A stretch of 64,000 nucleotides of DNA, from assembly GCF_037126465.1 (NCBI RefSeq), contig NC_088206.1, forward strand, positions 27,902,790 to 27,966,789, given 5' to 3'. Source of the stretch: Ornithodoros turicata (lineage: Eukaryota > Arthropoda > Arachnida > Ixodida > Argasidae). The position numbers were made by a program, and so were the translations under genes. Each line of letters opens with the position of its first letter. Positions within the stretch are counted from its first letter, which is position 1. The notes under the pieces are model-generated. The model was given only the letters and a program-made list of their open reading frames with translations. It had not been told where the DNA came from and did no database searches. Shown here piece after piece: positions 1 through 11,515 of the stretch.

Positions 1-2280
1 CCGCTGAAACAAGTTATGATATGGTACGCGCGTTGGAGCGGGACTTGTTTGATCGCGCAGAACAGTTTACGTTGTTGCCTGATGCGCTGGAAACATTTTA
101 CTAATAGCCAGAACTTGTATGAGCACGCGCACGCACCGTGATGCGTGAAACGGTTTTCTTCTTTCCGTTTGATCGCGCAGAACGTTTGGGATATGATATA
201 AAATTACTTTAAAATAGCGTGGCGCTCTCCACAAACTATACTCGCTTAGTCGATGAGTACGTGCTATATAATCCTTCTCCTTATCACCTATCTATATAGC
301 GTCTCCATCACACAACAAAGAATTTTCCCTCCTAAAAACAGGAAATACTGCCGAATGAACTGAAAACTTTCCTCATCTTCCTCGTTGTGCGCTTAACCCA
401 GAGTCGACCGACGGACGGAACTCAAATGCGCCCTTGGAGGGTGGTGCGATTTTGTTTACACAATCGTGCCCGTGATGCGCGCCCGTTAGCTGCGAGGGAC
501 ATTTGGAAACTGCATAAGCGAACCCTTTGTTCTCGGTGCTTGTTTCGGCAATGAGCAGGTGGACTCATAGGGATATTTTTTTTCCTTCTCATAGCGTGGT
601 GTGATCACTGGTTTTAATACGTGCGGCCTCGGAAAACATGATTTACGAGGTGACCCAGTTTCTCGTTACATCACCTTGACGCAACATTTTTTTCCGCTAG
701 GGTCCGCCGCAGAGTTTGGCCATGAAGTGCGTTTTTGATATAAAACAGATAGCTCATCTTCAAGGTGACCCAATTTCTCGGGCTTGCAACCTTGCGGAAA
801 CGAGCGAGCACTGATATAAAAGAGATGGTCCCAACCGGAGGGGTGTGTTACGCGCCTGTGTTTCGGCTATCAAGTTTTCCGTGCGGCTGGCACGGTAAGT
901 GGTGAACCAGGAAGGTGCGCGCGGCATTTTGGTGTGTCGGCGCATGTTGAGCCTGTGTGCGCGGGCGGGCTAAAATCGTGTGAGCTGTCCACGCGGCCGT
1001 GTTTCCCTACCCTGCTGTAGCGCGTCGCGCGACAAGAGTCTACGTGCGTAATACCGGTGTGATGAGGTAAGCCCTTTCTTTTGATAAGATGAACTTGTTC
1101 ATAGTGCGACGATCTTAATATTGCTGCTTCCAGTATAGAGAAGGAACGCGGAGGTGCACGGGGTGTTCTGGGAGAGAGCAATCTGAAATTGTGTTTCTTC
1201 ATACTCAGTTTTGGGTTGAGTGTCCGTTTTTAACATTGAGTACGTGCGAAGCTTCACTGCATAGCATTGTTTAATAAGCGTCAGTCACGACATAGCATCA
1301 CTGTGCTTGATTTAGTTAATTTCTTATGTTGAAGTCTAAAACCGCAATATACGCGGGCATGGGCAGGCTAAAGTCGCGTGAGCTGGCCGCATGTTTCAGA
1401 TATTGCTGCATGCCGTCAGCGAAGGTGAGCACATTTTTTTCCGAGATGAACCTGTTCATAATGCGACTATCCTAATATTTCTAATGGTGCTTCCAGTTGT
1501 GCTCTGCGTGCGCTGGCTATGTTTGCACGTAATGTTCTGGGAGAGCAATTGTGTTTCTTCATACTCAGCTTGGGTTGAGTCTGCCTTTTAAGATTGAGTG
1601 CGATCATCCTATATTTATATTTCTTCAGTAGTGCTCGTGCGAACGCGGAGGTGTGTCGCGTGAAATACACGTCGGCTACGTTTGCGACGTGATGTAGCTT
1701 TGTAAACCGGGAAGGCGCGCGATAGTTTGGCGTGTCGGGCGCATGTTGAGCTCGTGCGTCGCGCAGATTACGCATTCAAAATTGTATTGTGTGTGTGTGT
1801 GTATTCATAGCTACGTGATAACGGTGTGTGCATGCCTCTCAGGTGAAAAATTGCAATATACGCCGATATGGGCAGGCTAAAATCGCGTGAGCTGTCCACG
1901 CGTTTCAGTTTCGCGTGTTGAATGCGCGCTGTCTAAAATAAAAACAGGCCTAAGCTCTATGGGGTTTGTTGATCATACAAGCTGTTTTTCCCTCAAACCA
2001 GCTTCTCTGCACAGCATCAACTATCGTTGTTTTCTCGATCATGTGCTTCTTCTTGCTTATTTCGAACGCGTGCTGGCTTCCCTGATTAGCATCACGACGA
2101 GTTTTTTGCACATTGAAATGTTTTGTTTTGTTTATGTTCTGTCACAAAATTCGTTCTCAAGAATGAACGCGCTTCATTGCATCATTTGCCATTCTGCTTG
2201 ATTGAAACAATTTTTAGGTTGAACTGCAAAGCACACACATCCTAAACGACACTAAGCTTGTTCTCGGGGGGTGGGCTTGA
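1..2280. repeat. Degenerate direct-repeat block, no gene recognised
   Basis: No gene is recognised here. The stretch is made of diverged direct repeats. The block at about 1084-1210 returns at about 1444-1600 (shift about 360). The block at about 903-955 returns at about 1705-1757. A GGGCAGGCTAAARTCGCGTG core occurs at 1361 and 1870, with a weaker relative near 961. Shorter pairs lie near 44/166 and 648/762, and a (GT)n run lies at 1787-1802. Open frames here are short and overlap on both strands, as expected by chance. Confidence 0.6.
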
Positions 2281-4033
2281 CCTAACGCATGCATGCAACC
2301 GGGGGAAGCCAACTTTACTCGTGTAGAGTGTGTTTTGAGATGTGTACCCTGAAAAAAAAATTTTTCCCATTTCCAACTGTGGCCATGTGAATAGCGGGAG
2401 GCGGCGGCATGTAAGCTGTTAAGAACGCTAGCTCTCTAGAACCAGTTGGATAGAAATGAGTCACCAATGCAATGGCAGCTGCAGACAAGCGACGCCATCT
2501 CTTGTCTGTGTAGGGCAGAGCATGTGAAAAAGTTTCATTGTGAACCAGTGAGCAGCCAGATGGGACGGGCTTCACCTAACGCAGGCATGCAACCGGGGGA
2601 AGCCAACTTTACTTGTGTGGAGCGTGTTTTGAGATGTGTACCCTGAAAATGTTTTTTTTTTTTTTCAACTGCGTCTACGTGAACAGGCGGTGGCATGTAA
2701 GCTGTTCAGAACGCTGGCTCTCTAGAACCAGTTGGATAGAAATGAGTCACCAATGCAATGGCAGCTGTCCATCTTTGCAAAGACAAGTGGTGCCATCTCT
2801 TGTCAGTGTAGGGCAGAGCATGTGAAAAAGTTTCATTGTGAACCAGTGAGCAGCCAGATGGGACGGGCTTCACCTAACGCAGGCATGCAACCGGGGGAAG
2901 CCAACTTTACTTGTGTGGAGCGTGTTTTGAGATGTGTACCCTGAAAATGTTTTTTTTTTTCAACTGCGTCTATGTGAACAGGCGGTGGCATGTAAGCTGT
3001 TCAGAACGCTGGCTCTCTAGAACCAGTTGGATAGAAATGAGTCACCAATGCAATGGCAGCTGTCCATCTTTGCAAAGACAAGTGGTGCCATCTCTTGTCA
3101 GTGTAGGGCAGAGCATGTGAAAAAGTTTCATTGTGAACCAGTGAGCAGCCAGATGGGACGGGCTTCACCTAACGCAGGCATGCAACCGGGGGAAGCCAAC
3201 TTTACTTGTGTGGAGCGTGTTTTGAGATGTGTACCCTGAAAATGTTTTTTTTTTTTTTTTCAACTGCGTCTATGTGAACAGGCGGTGGCATGTAAGCTGT
3301 TCAGAACGCTGGCTCTCTAAAACCAGTTGGATAGAAATGAGTCACCAATGCAATGGCAGCTGTCCATCTTTGCAAAGACAAGTGGTGCCATCTCTTGTCA
3401 GTGTAGGGCAGAGCATGTGAAAAAGTTTCATTGTGAACCAGTGAGCAGCCAGATGGGACGGGCTTCACCTAACGCAGGCATGCAACCGCGGGAAGCCAAC
3501 TTTACTTGTGTGGAGCGTGTTTTGAGATGTGTACCCTGAAAATGTTTTTTTTTTTTTTCAACTGCGTCTATGTGAACAGGCGGTGGCATGTAAGCTGTTC
3601 AGAACGCTGGCTCTCTAGAACCAGTTGGATAGAAATGAGTCACCAATGCAATGGCAGCTGCAGACAAGCGACGCCATCTCTTGTCAGTGTAGGGCAGAGC
3701 ATGTGAAAAAGTTTCATTGTGAACCAGTGAGCAGCCAGATGGGACGGGCTTCGCCTAACGCAGGCATGCAACCGGGGGAAGCCAACTTTACTTGTGTGGA
3801 GCGTGTTTTGAGATGTGTACCCTGAAAATGTTTTTTTTTTTTTTTCAACTGCGTCTACGTGAACAGGCGGTGGCATGTACGCTGTTCAGAACGCTGGCTC
3901 TCTAGAACCAGTTGGATAGAAATGAGTCACCAATGCAATGGCAGCTGTCCATCTTTGCAAAGACAAGTGGTGCCATCTCTTGTCAGTGTAGGGCAGAGCA
4001 TGTGAAAAAGTTTCATTGTGAGCCAGTGAGCAG
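2281..4033. repeat. Tandem repeat, ~295-bp unit, six copies
   Basis: The landmark CAACCGSGGGAAGCC recurs at 2296, 2590, 2888, 3183, 3483 and 3769, giving unit lengths of 294, 298, 295, 300 and 286. Units are nearly identical except for two differences. One is a poly-T run of varying length in mid unit. The other is an indel of about 20 bases, giving a long and a short form. The short form is seen at about 2480 and 3660, the long form at about 2770, 3070, 3370 and 3950. The array decays into unrelated sequence after about 4033. Small ORFs repeat with the unit and stop at the poly-T, so they are not read as genes. Confidence 0.95.
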
Positions 4034-5780
4034 TCGCGGATGCAGGCATGGGCAGTTGGAGCCTGTTAGGGAGCTCTAGACATAAGTGACCAATGCGAGG
4101 CTTGTAGTCAGATGGGCCAATGAGCACTTGCAGTTAGATGAGCCATATGGTGTCTATCGAGAGAGCTGAGTGACCAATGAGCGCAAGAGATGACCTGGAT
4201 CTCTCTGACGCAGCTTAACCAACCCACAGGCTGTTGTACCAAATAAAGTTTGCAATCAACAATTGTCGTGTGTCTTGTCTGAAGCTGCTGCATTGTGGTT
4301 TAGGAGCGACAGGCTAGCCAATCACTGTTCAGTAGGCTTAACGTGGACCAATCAGGGCCAGACACCGGTAGGCTTTGGTGTGAAGGGACAATCAGTAGGC
4401 TTAGCGTGGTTCGGCTTAGAAGTCCGTAGGCTTAGAATGGACCAATCAGCATGAAGTAGGCAGAGCTGGTGAAGAGTTGCGCCATCTGGTGTCAGTGGAC
4501 TTAGAACGAGGGCCAATTGGTAGCGGCCAATCAGAGCGCTGGTAGAGTGATCAGTAGGCTTCTTCGGCGCCGTCAGAGCATGCGCGTTGTGAACCAATGG
4601 GTGGAGGCGCGGGCCAATAGCCGTTGGAGCCTACCAGCCCCCCCGCTAAAGTTATCTTATGGTAAAAGTTCCACAGTTAAATTTATCTCGTCTAGAGATG
4701 AGTGTGAGTGACCAATGAGTGGCTTGCAGTTCAATGGATCAATAGCAGTGACCACTTGCTGTTAGATGGACCCATCGGAGTTGGAGCCTATGAGGGAGCT
4801 GTGACCAACTAGAACCGATAAGGAGCTGGGTGAGCGGCCACGTGCACAGTCAGATGAACCAATAACAGTTGGAATCTACCGAGGGAGCTGAGTGAGCGTG
4901 AGAGATGTCCACATAGACCAATGATCTCTCTGATGCAGCTGAACCTATACCCACAGCTGAACCAGGAGGCTGTTGTACCAAATAAAGGTTGAAATCAACA
5001 ATTGTCGTGTGTGTCTTATCTGAAGCTGCTTAGGAGCGACAGGTAAGCAAATCACCGTTCAGTAGGCTTAGCGTGGACCAATCAGGGCCAGCCATCGGTA
5101 GGCTTAGAATGGACCAATCAGCGTGAAGTGGGCGGAGCCAGTAAAGGGTTGCACCATCCAGTGTCAGTGGGCTTAGAACGGGCCAATCGGCAGGCTTACA
5201 TTGGAAGGGTGATCAGTAGGCTTAGAATGAACCAATCAGCATGAAGTGGGCGGACGCCCCAAGGTAAGTTTGAACATCTGAGATGAAGCCGCCGGCGAGC
5301 GACCCGCGCACCATCTGGCGGCGGCCACCCGGGTAAGTTTGAGGCCGCAGCGGGGCGTCCGGCGGCGGCGGCGGCGGCGGCTGGGAGAGTGATCAGTAGG
5401 CTTAGAATGGACCAATCAGCGGAGCCGGTTAATTAGCATAAAGGGGCGGAGCTGTGGTCAGCGATACGCGTGCACCAATCAGCGTGTGAAGTGGGGGCAG
5501 AGCCGAGTAATTAGCATAAGGGGGGCGGAGCTACAGTCAACCAATCAATGATCAGTCAAGGCTTAGCACGGGCCGCTCAGTGTGAACTGGGCGGAGCCAA
5601 GCCAACTAATTAGCATAAAGGAGCGGATCTACGGTCAGCCATTCAAAGATCAGTTGGGGGGCGCGGTGGCCAATCAACGTGAAGTGGGCGGGGCTAATGG
5701 CGGCCAATCAGATGGCTTTGGATTTGGCTCGTGCTTGGATTACAAGTGGATTGTGTTGGCTTAGAACTGGATTGTGTTGG
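4034..5780. promoter_or_regulatory. Dense array of CCAAT and GC boxes, CpG-island-like
   Basis: More than twenty CCAAT pentamers occur on the plus strand, mostly as ACCAATCAGC or GGCCAATCAG (examples near 4317, 4350, 4441, 5078, 5112, 5229, 5411, 5474, 5540, 5667, 5703). They alternate with GGGCGGAGC-type GC boxes near 5128, 5247, 5444, 5522, 5590 and 5685. TAATTAGCATAA occurs three times, near 5430, 5507 and 5607. CCAAT and GC boxes are the known sites of NF-Y and Sp1-type factors. The array is internally duplicated: a block ending TTGTACCAAATAAAG lies at about 4080-4290 and again at about 4700-5030. Whether it drives transcription is inference; it could simply be a repeat whose unit contains these boxes. 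Confidence 0.6.
5262..5382 (+). promoter_or_regulatory. GC-rich patch with two splice-donor-like sites and (GGC)n
   Basis: AGGTAAGTTTGA (about 5262) and GGGTAAGTTTGA (about 5333) match the splice donor consensus and are followed by similar sequence. A pure GGC run occupies 5361-5381. Inside the CCAAT/GC-box array this resembles duplicated first-exon ends of a CpG-island promoter. No downstream acceptor or coding exon was identified, so a role is unproven. Confidence 0.3.
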
Positions 5781-5835
5781 CTTAGAATCGGCCATCTTGG
5801 ATTAGAAAAAGGATGTCGTTGTACGTAACGGTTAT

Positions 5836-7400
5836 TATACCGTATTAATCAATACTACTCGTATCTTGTTCCCCTGTTACACCCTGAGAGTTCGGGTTGG
5901 ACAAAATCGCTTCCAAAATGGCACTCGAAATGGCCAAATGGCCTATTTCATCAACTTCGGGGCTTAATATATTTTGATATAACAATAATATTAAAGATGT
6001 CCAAAGCTGATTTTCTAATGTGTATATCTGAAACTAAGATCATGGGGTTTGAACCACGTACGTTGTTCCCCTGTAACACCATGACAGGTCGAGCTTGACA
6101 AAATCGCTTCCAAAACGGCACTCGAAATGGCCACATGGCCAATTTCATTAACTTCGGGACTTAATATCATTTGATATAACAATAATATTAATGATGTCCT
6201 AAGCTAAGTTTGTAATATGTATATGTGAATGTAAGATCACGGGGTTTGAACGTCGTACCTTGTCCTCCTGTTGCACCCTGAGAGGTCGCGTTTGACAAAA
6301 TTGCTTACAAAACTGCACTCGAAATGGTCAAGTGGCAAATTTCGTCAACTTCGGGGCTTAATATTATTTGATATAAAAACAATATTAAAGATGTCCTAAG
6401 CTGATTTTGTAGTATGTATATGTGAAAGTAAGATCACGGTGTTTGAACCCAGTAACGTTGTTCCCCTGTTGCACCCTGAGAGGTCGCGTTTGACAAAATG
6501 GCTTCCAAACCGGCACTCGAAATGGCCAAATGGTCAATTTCGTCAACTTCGGGGCTTAATATTATTTGATATAAAAACAATATTAAAGATGTCCTAAGCT
6601 GATTTTGTAGTATGTATATGTGAAAGTAAGATCACGGTGTTTGAACCCAGTAACGTTGTTCCCCTGTTGCACCCTGAGAGGTCGCGGTTGACAAAATCGC
6701 TTCCAAAACGGCACTCGAAATGACCAAGTGGCGAATTTCGTCAACTTCGGGGCTTAATATCATTGGATATAAAGATAATATTAAAGATGTCCTAAGCTGA
6801 TTTTGTAGTATGTATATGTGAAAGTAAGATCACGGGGTTTGAACCCCGTATCTTGTTCCCCTGTTGCACCCTGAGAGGTCGGGTTTCACAAAATGGCTCC
6901 CAAACCGGCACTCGAAATGGCCAAATGGCCAATTTCGTCAACTTCGGGGCTTAAGATCATTCGATATAAAAATAATATTAACGATGTCCTAAACTAATTT
7001 TGTAATATGTATACGTGAAAGTAAGGTCACAGTGTTTAAACCCCGTACGTGGTTCCCCTATTGCACCCTGAGAGGTCGCGTTTGACAAAATCGTTTCCAA
7101 AGCGGCACTCGAAATGGCCAAGTGGCCAATTTCGTCAAATTTGGGGCTTCATATCATTTGATATAACGATGATAATAAAGATATCCTAAGCTGATTATGT
7201 AATGTAATGTATATGTGTATGTATATGTGAAAGTAAGATCACGGGGTTTGAACCCCGTACCTTGTTCTCCTGTTGCACCCTGAAAGGTCGCGTTTCACAA
7301 AATCACTTCCAAAACGGCACTCGAAATGGACCGTTTTATCGAGTTGTATAGTTTAATATAAAAGAGATATAAAATACAAAACGGTATCATTTGTATATTA
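5836..7400. repeat. 197-bp satellite array, module A
   Basis: Eight monomers are seen, with the CCCTGAGAGGTCG landmark near 5882, 6079, 6276, 6474, 6672, 6869, 7066 and 7278. The spacing is 197-198 except for the last (212). Each monomer holds GGCACTCGAAATGG, GATGTCCTAAGC and a short palindrome around CGGGGTTTGAACCCCG. The end monomer and the following tail match the array at 39.3-40.5 kb base for base in long stretches. The length is close to a nucleosomal repeat, but no centromeric role can be claimed. Confidence 0.95.
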
Positions 7401-9329
7401 CTCACTCAAAATAAAGTTGTCTGTTCTGCCAGCCACTTCGAGTTCTGGAAAAAATGACCGTTCTCGTTTCGAACTCCTTCAGACCGGCCGTACAGTCTCA
7501 GCGCATGCGTATTACGATAATACTGGTCGCCGTCGAGCGCCTAGGTGGGGAACCCTGTCTGAGTCGCAACTTTGAAGGCCCTGGGTGCATCAGGATTAAC
7601 ACTCACACATCGTGCCGTGGTTGGTATGTGGCCTGGAGGACGTACTGAACGAAAATAGGCGATGACATTTCCAGAATTTGACTGCCTTTGTCGAAAAATT
7701 GTAGTCTAAACATGGGCGATGTGCAAAAATCGACGGAATCCCCATAGGCGCAATGCATTAAAATGCATTTGGCCAGGGTGCACTACACTCTAAATCCGGC
7801 ACCCGATATGTACCGCATGGAAGAGGACTCGCACCTGGGCCAAGCGGTACACATGAGGTACAGTCCTCAACCAGCAGGTACAGTTCGCGACCACTGCGAA
7901 ATTCAAACGGTACAAGGGCTCTGAGACCCATCCGTACCGGCTAGGTACCTTTTAATCACGATCTGTAGCAGCTGTACCTCATGTGTACCGCGTGTTTCCG
8001 GCGCATGAGTACGAACGCCTTCTCACGATCTCCATGCGCTGCAAAAATATTTCGCGTGATTTCGAATGCCAGTTTATAAATTCCCTTATGCAGCAGTGCC
8101 GTAATTGATCAGCACTATCATTCTATCAAACAAGTGCAATAACTAGAACCTGTGACCGTGAGGGATCGCACGTTTGGGAAGAATGAGTTTCTTGCAACCG
8201 CTGGCAAATCAGTTTGTTTTGAAACGTCGGGGAGCGAGGACGAGTCTGCTCGATCTTTGAAGAAACTCGTTCGACGCTTTCAAGATTGGAGTCACTTAAG
8301 GTGCGTATTATATCTATGAAGTAATTATTCGTCCGCACGACGCATTTTCGTTCATCTTCGCTCTGATTCCCAGTGGTCCTGATCACCGGCAGGCTGGACA
8401 CAACGACTGAGGGACGAAGACAACGAACTTCGCGCTTCATGCACGAACGTTGATGCGTGTATTAGAGAAGCCTACATTGCACTTTATACCTGGATTACAC
8501 AAGCAAGTAGGCATGTTTTTCAGGCAAGTTATTTCTATTGTTGGATTTTTTTACACTGTATTTTCTCCTAGGTTACGTCCTGGCGATGTCGTAAATGGGT
8601 GAGTCAATCATCTTCTGTGGTTGGTGTTACGTTCTGCGGAAGATATGAAAGTTGGGGAAGAACAGCAATCCAAAGGTGTGGAAGAGATAAAGAAGCGTGA
8701 CCACAGAGCAGCTGCAACGGTGAAGGAGAGATGCAGTGGTCAGCGTGCATCCATATACGTTGTGCCCAGTGTGTTCTGCGTTTGTGGATCATGACAATGC
8801 ACGCTCGCGATGGACAAGCATCACACCTGAAATGGATGTAATTTTCAAATAAAGGTATTTGTTTGTGATATTTATCGTACAGCGTAGCTTCCTGGGGCTG
8901 TTAATATATCGTAGAGGAGGGGAACCACCCCGACGGGTAGGCCTAAATCGCTGCGCGCTATCCGTTACATGTACCGCATGTGAGGGCGCGTGTACCTCTT
9001 AAATTTAAGAGGTACATTTAAAAAAAATGTACCTCTTGGCCAAGCGGTACTTAACCGTTACATATGCGTTACCTGGTTTAGAGTGTAGGCTTATATTCTG
9101 CTGGCGCCTTTCATGTCTCCAGGTGTTCTTTACATGGTGTTCTTCTCTATTAGACGATGACATCTTAAAAAAATTTATTCTGTTTTGCTGTTAATTGGCA
9201 TAAACGCTGTCTCCCATTGAATTCACATCCTGTAAGGCTGCTTCCCGCATAGCGGCTGAGTATAGTGACGGAGTGCGCCGGCGGAAAGTGCGCGGAGGGG
9301 GGGGGGGGTGCCCGCGAATTTTGGGATTG
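7401..9329. repeat. Single-copy tail of satellite module A
   Basis: From 7401 to 7785, and again from 9088 to 9329, the sequence is collinear with 40461-41088 after the second array. It passes through AATAAAGTTGTCTSTTCTG and ends at GGGATTG in both places. The two halves are separated here by an inserted element at 7786-9085. Beyond GGGATTG the copies diverge completely, so this marks the right edge of a shared mobile or duplicated module. Confidence 0.85.
7786..9085. mobile_element. 1.3-kb inverted-repeat element at a TA site
   Basis: The element begins CACTCTAAATCCGG and ends in the complement, CCTGGTTTAGAGTG. Similarity of the two ends, including GTACCGCWTG-like and CCAAGCGGTAC segments, extends well over 60 bases. 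It is flanked by TA at 7784-7785 and 9086-9087. The uninterrupted site with one TA exists in module B at 40859-40860. TA duplication is the hallmark of Tc1/mariner-type transposition. A 24-bp perfect palindrome lies at 8992-9015. No transposase is recognisable, so it is called non-autonomous. Confidence 0.85.
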
Positions 9330-10117
9330 CTGTGATCTTTAGCGAACAGTTGCTATGGGATCAACACATTGCATACGTTCAGAATAAACTGTGCAAAATA
9401 TTAGGTATCAGCGCAAGGCATAGACACACGTTTCCTTTTCGAATTAAGCTACTACTATACCGTTTACTGTTTATGTCTCACCTAAACTATTGCCATTTAC
9501 TCTGGGATACGACAACTAAAAGTAATCTGAATAGGCTTTTACTAACGTAAAATAAGATAATTTGTACCGTGGCCAATATTGGTTATTGTGACTCTGTGAA
9601 AGCATATTTATAAGCATAATTGTATTAAATCTATATCGCTTAATATGTACGTACGAAAAAGCCTAAATTTTCTTATCTATTTACATTACAGGCAAATGAT
9701 TTCCCTTAATGTTCAGCAAAAACAAAAATGGAAGCTTCCGCGTTTACTTACAAATTATGGTCAGCAATCACTCTCATACAGTCTAGCTTTTATCTCAAAT
9801 AGAAGCTTTGAACACGGCATTGAAGTTGAGCCATCTCATTTTCTCGGGTTGCAGTCACCCCTGGAACTGTGATAGTGTGTTTTATAGCAGATAGTGTGTT
9901 TTATATTTATTTTATCATAGGTGTAGTGTGTAATGATTACTGGGCATTGTTTTCTTGTTATTGTGCTAGCTTGAAGCCTAAACTTTGGCATTGTTTCTTT
10001 TTGTGCTAGTTCCCAGCGTAAACTTTGGAGATGGGAAACTGTGAAGCTACACTACAGCTCTTTTTCGCCATCTCCGCATCCTAAGGATGAAATACAACTG
10101 AATTGAATTGAATTGAA
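9330..10117 (+). pseudogene. CR1-type LINE, 5'-truncated 3' end
   Basis: The first 220 bases read as the C-terminal region after the reverse transcriptase palm of CR1/jockey-type elements (LYRLLFMSHLNYCHLLWD). A frameshift and stops follow, then a C-terminal tail ending near 9870 and a 3' UTR. The element ends in short pentamer repeats (TTGAA)n at about 10100-10117, the usual kind of CR1/L2 tail. It lacks the endonuclease and nearly all of the polymerase. It directly abuts the right edge of satellite module A on its left and a foldback element on its right. Confidence 0.7.
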
Positions 10118-11515
10118 TCATTGCGTTCGTCTCGAAATGCCCTTTCTTCGCATAGCGAGTACATCGTATCATAGATTGAGAAGTTACCCGTCAAAAAGAA
10201 CTCGTTACAAGTTCAGTTACGGTGTGCAAAATGTAACTAAGTTAATAACGAAGTTCTTCAGTCTCAAATGTAACTCGCAGTTACTGAGTTACTTAAAAAA
10301 AAGAACGAGTTACTTCCAAGTTACTTCGGCCACAAAACAGCAGTGCGCAGGTGCAGTGCGTGTGAGCAGTTGAGTTTTAGACCTTGAGTTGCCTGCGGAG
10401 GAGTGCAACACGCTTAGGTCGTTTTCGTTTATGTCCAACAATAGATCTCTCCCTGTTTGTAAACAAATGACGTCATAGTGTTCGACAGCGCCAAAATTTG
10501 GTAGAATTGAACTACGCTCAAAGCTAGAGGTGAACAAGGTCGTGCCCGAGAGCCACGGTCTTGAGGGGATTACGATATGGTCCCTTAAAGGGACGCGACC
10601 CTCAGTCCTACTTTTCTTTCAATGGGAGGTAGCGAACAAGTGCCCGTTTGTGGAACCCAGCCCTCTCCTTCCGATCTGTTTCGGTTTCAGTCTATCTACC
10701 AATGTCATGATGACGTTTCTCTGGTAATATTCGGACGCTTTGCATCTTACTCCCTGTGGGCGCACAATGGTTCAGCTTCATTTCAATGGCAGCGGTTCTT
10801 ACTTCCTCAATAAAATACTGTCATTCATTGATTATCACGTTTTATGGCAAAAAAATGCCATGAAAGAACCAGAGAGAAAGCAAGAAAATATGTGGACGTG
10901 AGTGAGAAGCGAGTTAAAAGCAACTTGGAACATAACTTAACTTACTTTGGCAAAGTTACCTGAAAAAGGAACGAGTTCCTCTGAAAGTTACCACGCCGCA
11001 AAAGTACCGAGTTAAGTTACAAGTTACCAAAAAAAGGAACTTAGTTACAGTAACGAGTTACTTGTAACGAGTTACCTCGAACTCTGCATCGTATTGCAAA
11101 TCAGGGCAACGCTCCCAACGGTCTTTTTGTGAAGGGTGTCTACGGAAAATGCGTAAATTTGACAGCGCGTATCCCATATATTCCCACTCGTAACATCGTT
11201 CATTTTACGAACAAACGTTCTTCATGGTGACTCAAAACAGCACATAAAAAAAATGCTTCAGAGATGGTCGAAGTTGCGAACGCCGTTGAGTTACGAACGT
11301 AACTTCGACCATCTCTGAAGCAATTATTTTTTTACGCGCTGTTTTGAGTGGTCATGATGAACGCTTGTGAGTAAAACGAACGATGTCACGAGTGCGATAT
11401 ATGTAATGCGCGCTGTCAACACCCCTCAGAAAAAGACTGTTGGGGGCATTGCCCTAATTCATAATACGATGTACTAGCTATGCTAAGAAAGGGCATTTCG
11501 AGACGAACACAATGA
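10118..11515. mobile_element. Foldback (long inverted repeat) element
   Basis: TCATTGYGTTCGTCTCGAAA begins the left arm at 10118 and its complement ends the right arm at 11515. The arms run inward to a centre near 11290, where GCTTCAGAGATGGTCGAAGT faces its complement. Each arm is about 220-250 bases and imperfect. The left arm is split by a hAT-type insertion at 10170-11086. No coding capacity was found. Confidence 0.8.
10170..11086. mobile_element. Nested hAT-type non-autonomous element, 917 bp
   Basis: The 8-bp duplication CATCGTAT flanks the element (10162-10169 and 11087-11094), as expected for the hAT superfamily. The ends are inverted: CATAGATTGAGAAGTTACC on the left and the complement of CAGAGTTCGAGGTAACTCG on the right. 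They are followed on both sides by runs of GTAACT/AGTTAC motifs. Removing it rejoins the two parts of the foldback element's left arm. No transposase is visible. Confidence 0.9.

Noticed and set aside
2446..3825. Series of near-identical 60-70-residue ORFs
   Set aside because: They recur once per tandem unit and change or end at the variable poly-T; they follow from the repeat, not from a gene family.
5836..7330. tRNA-like motif (GGTTTGAACCCC) in each satellite monomer
   Set aside because: It resembles a T-arm B box but is a simple palindrome, with no A box or cloverleaf around it.
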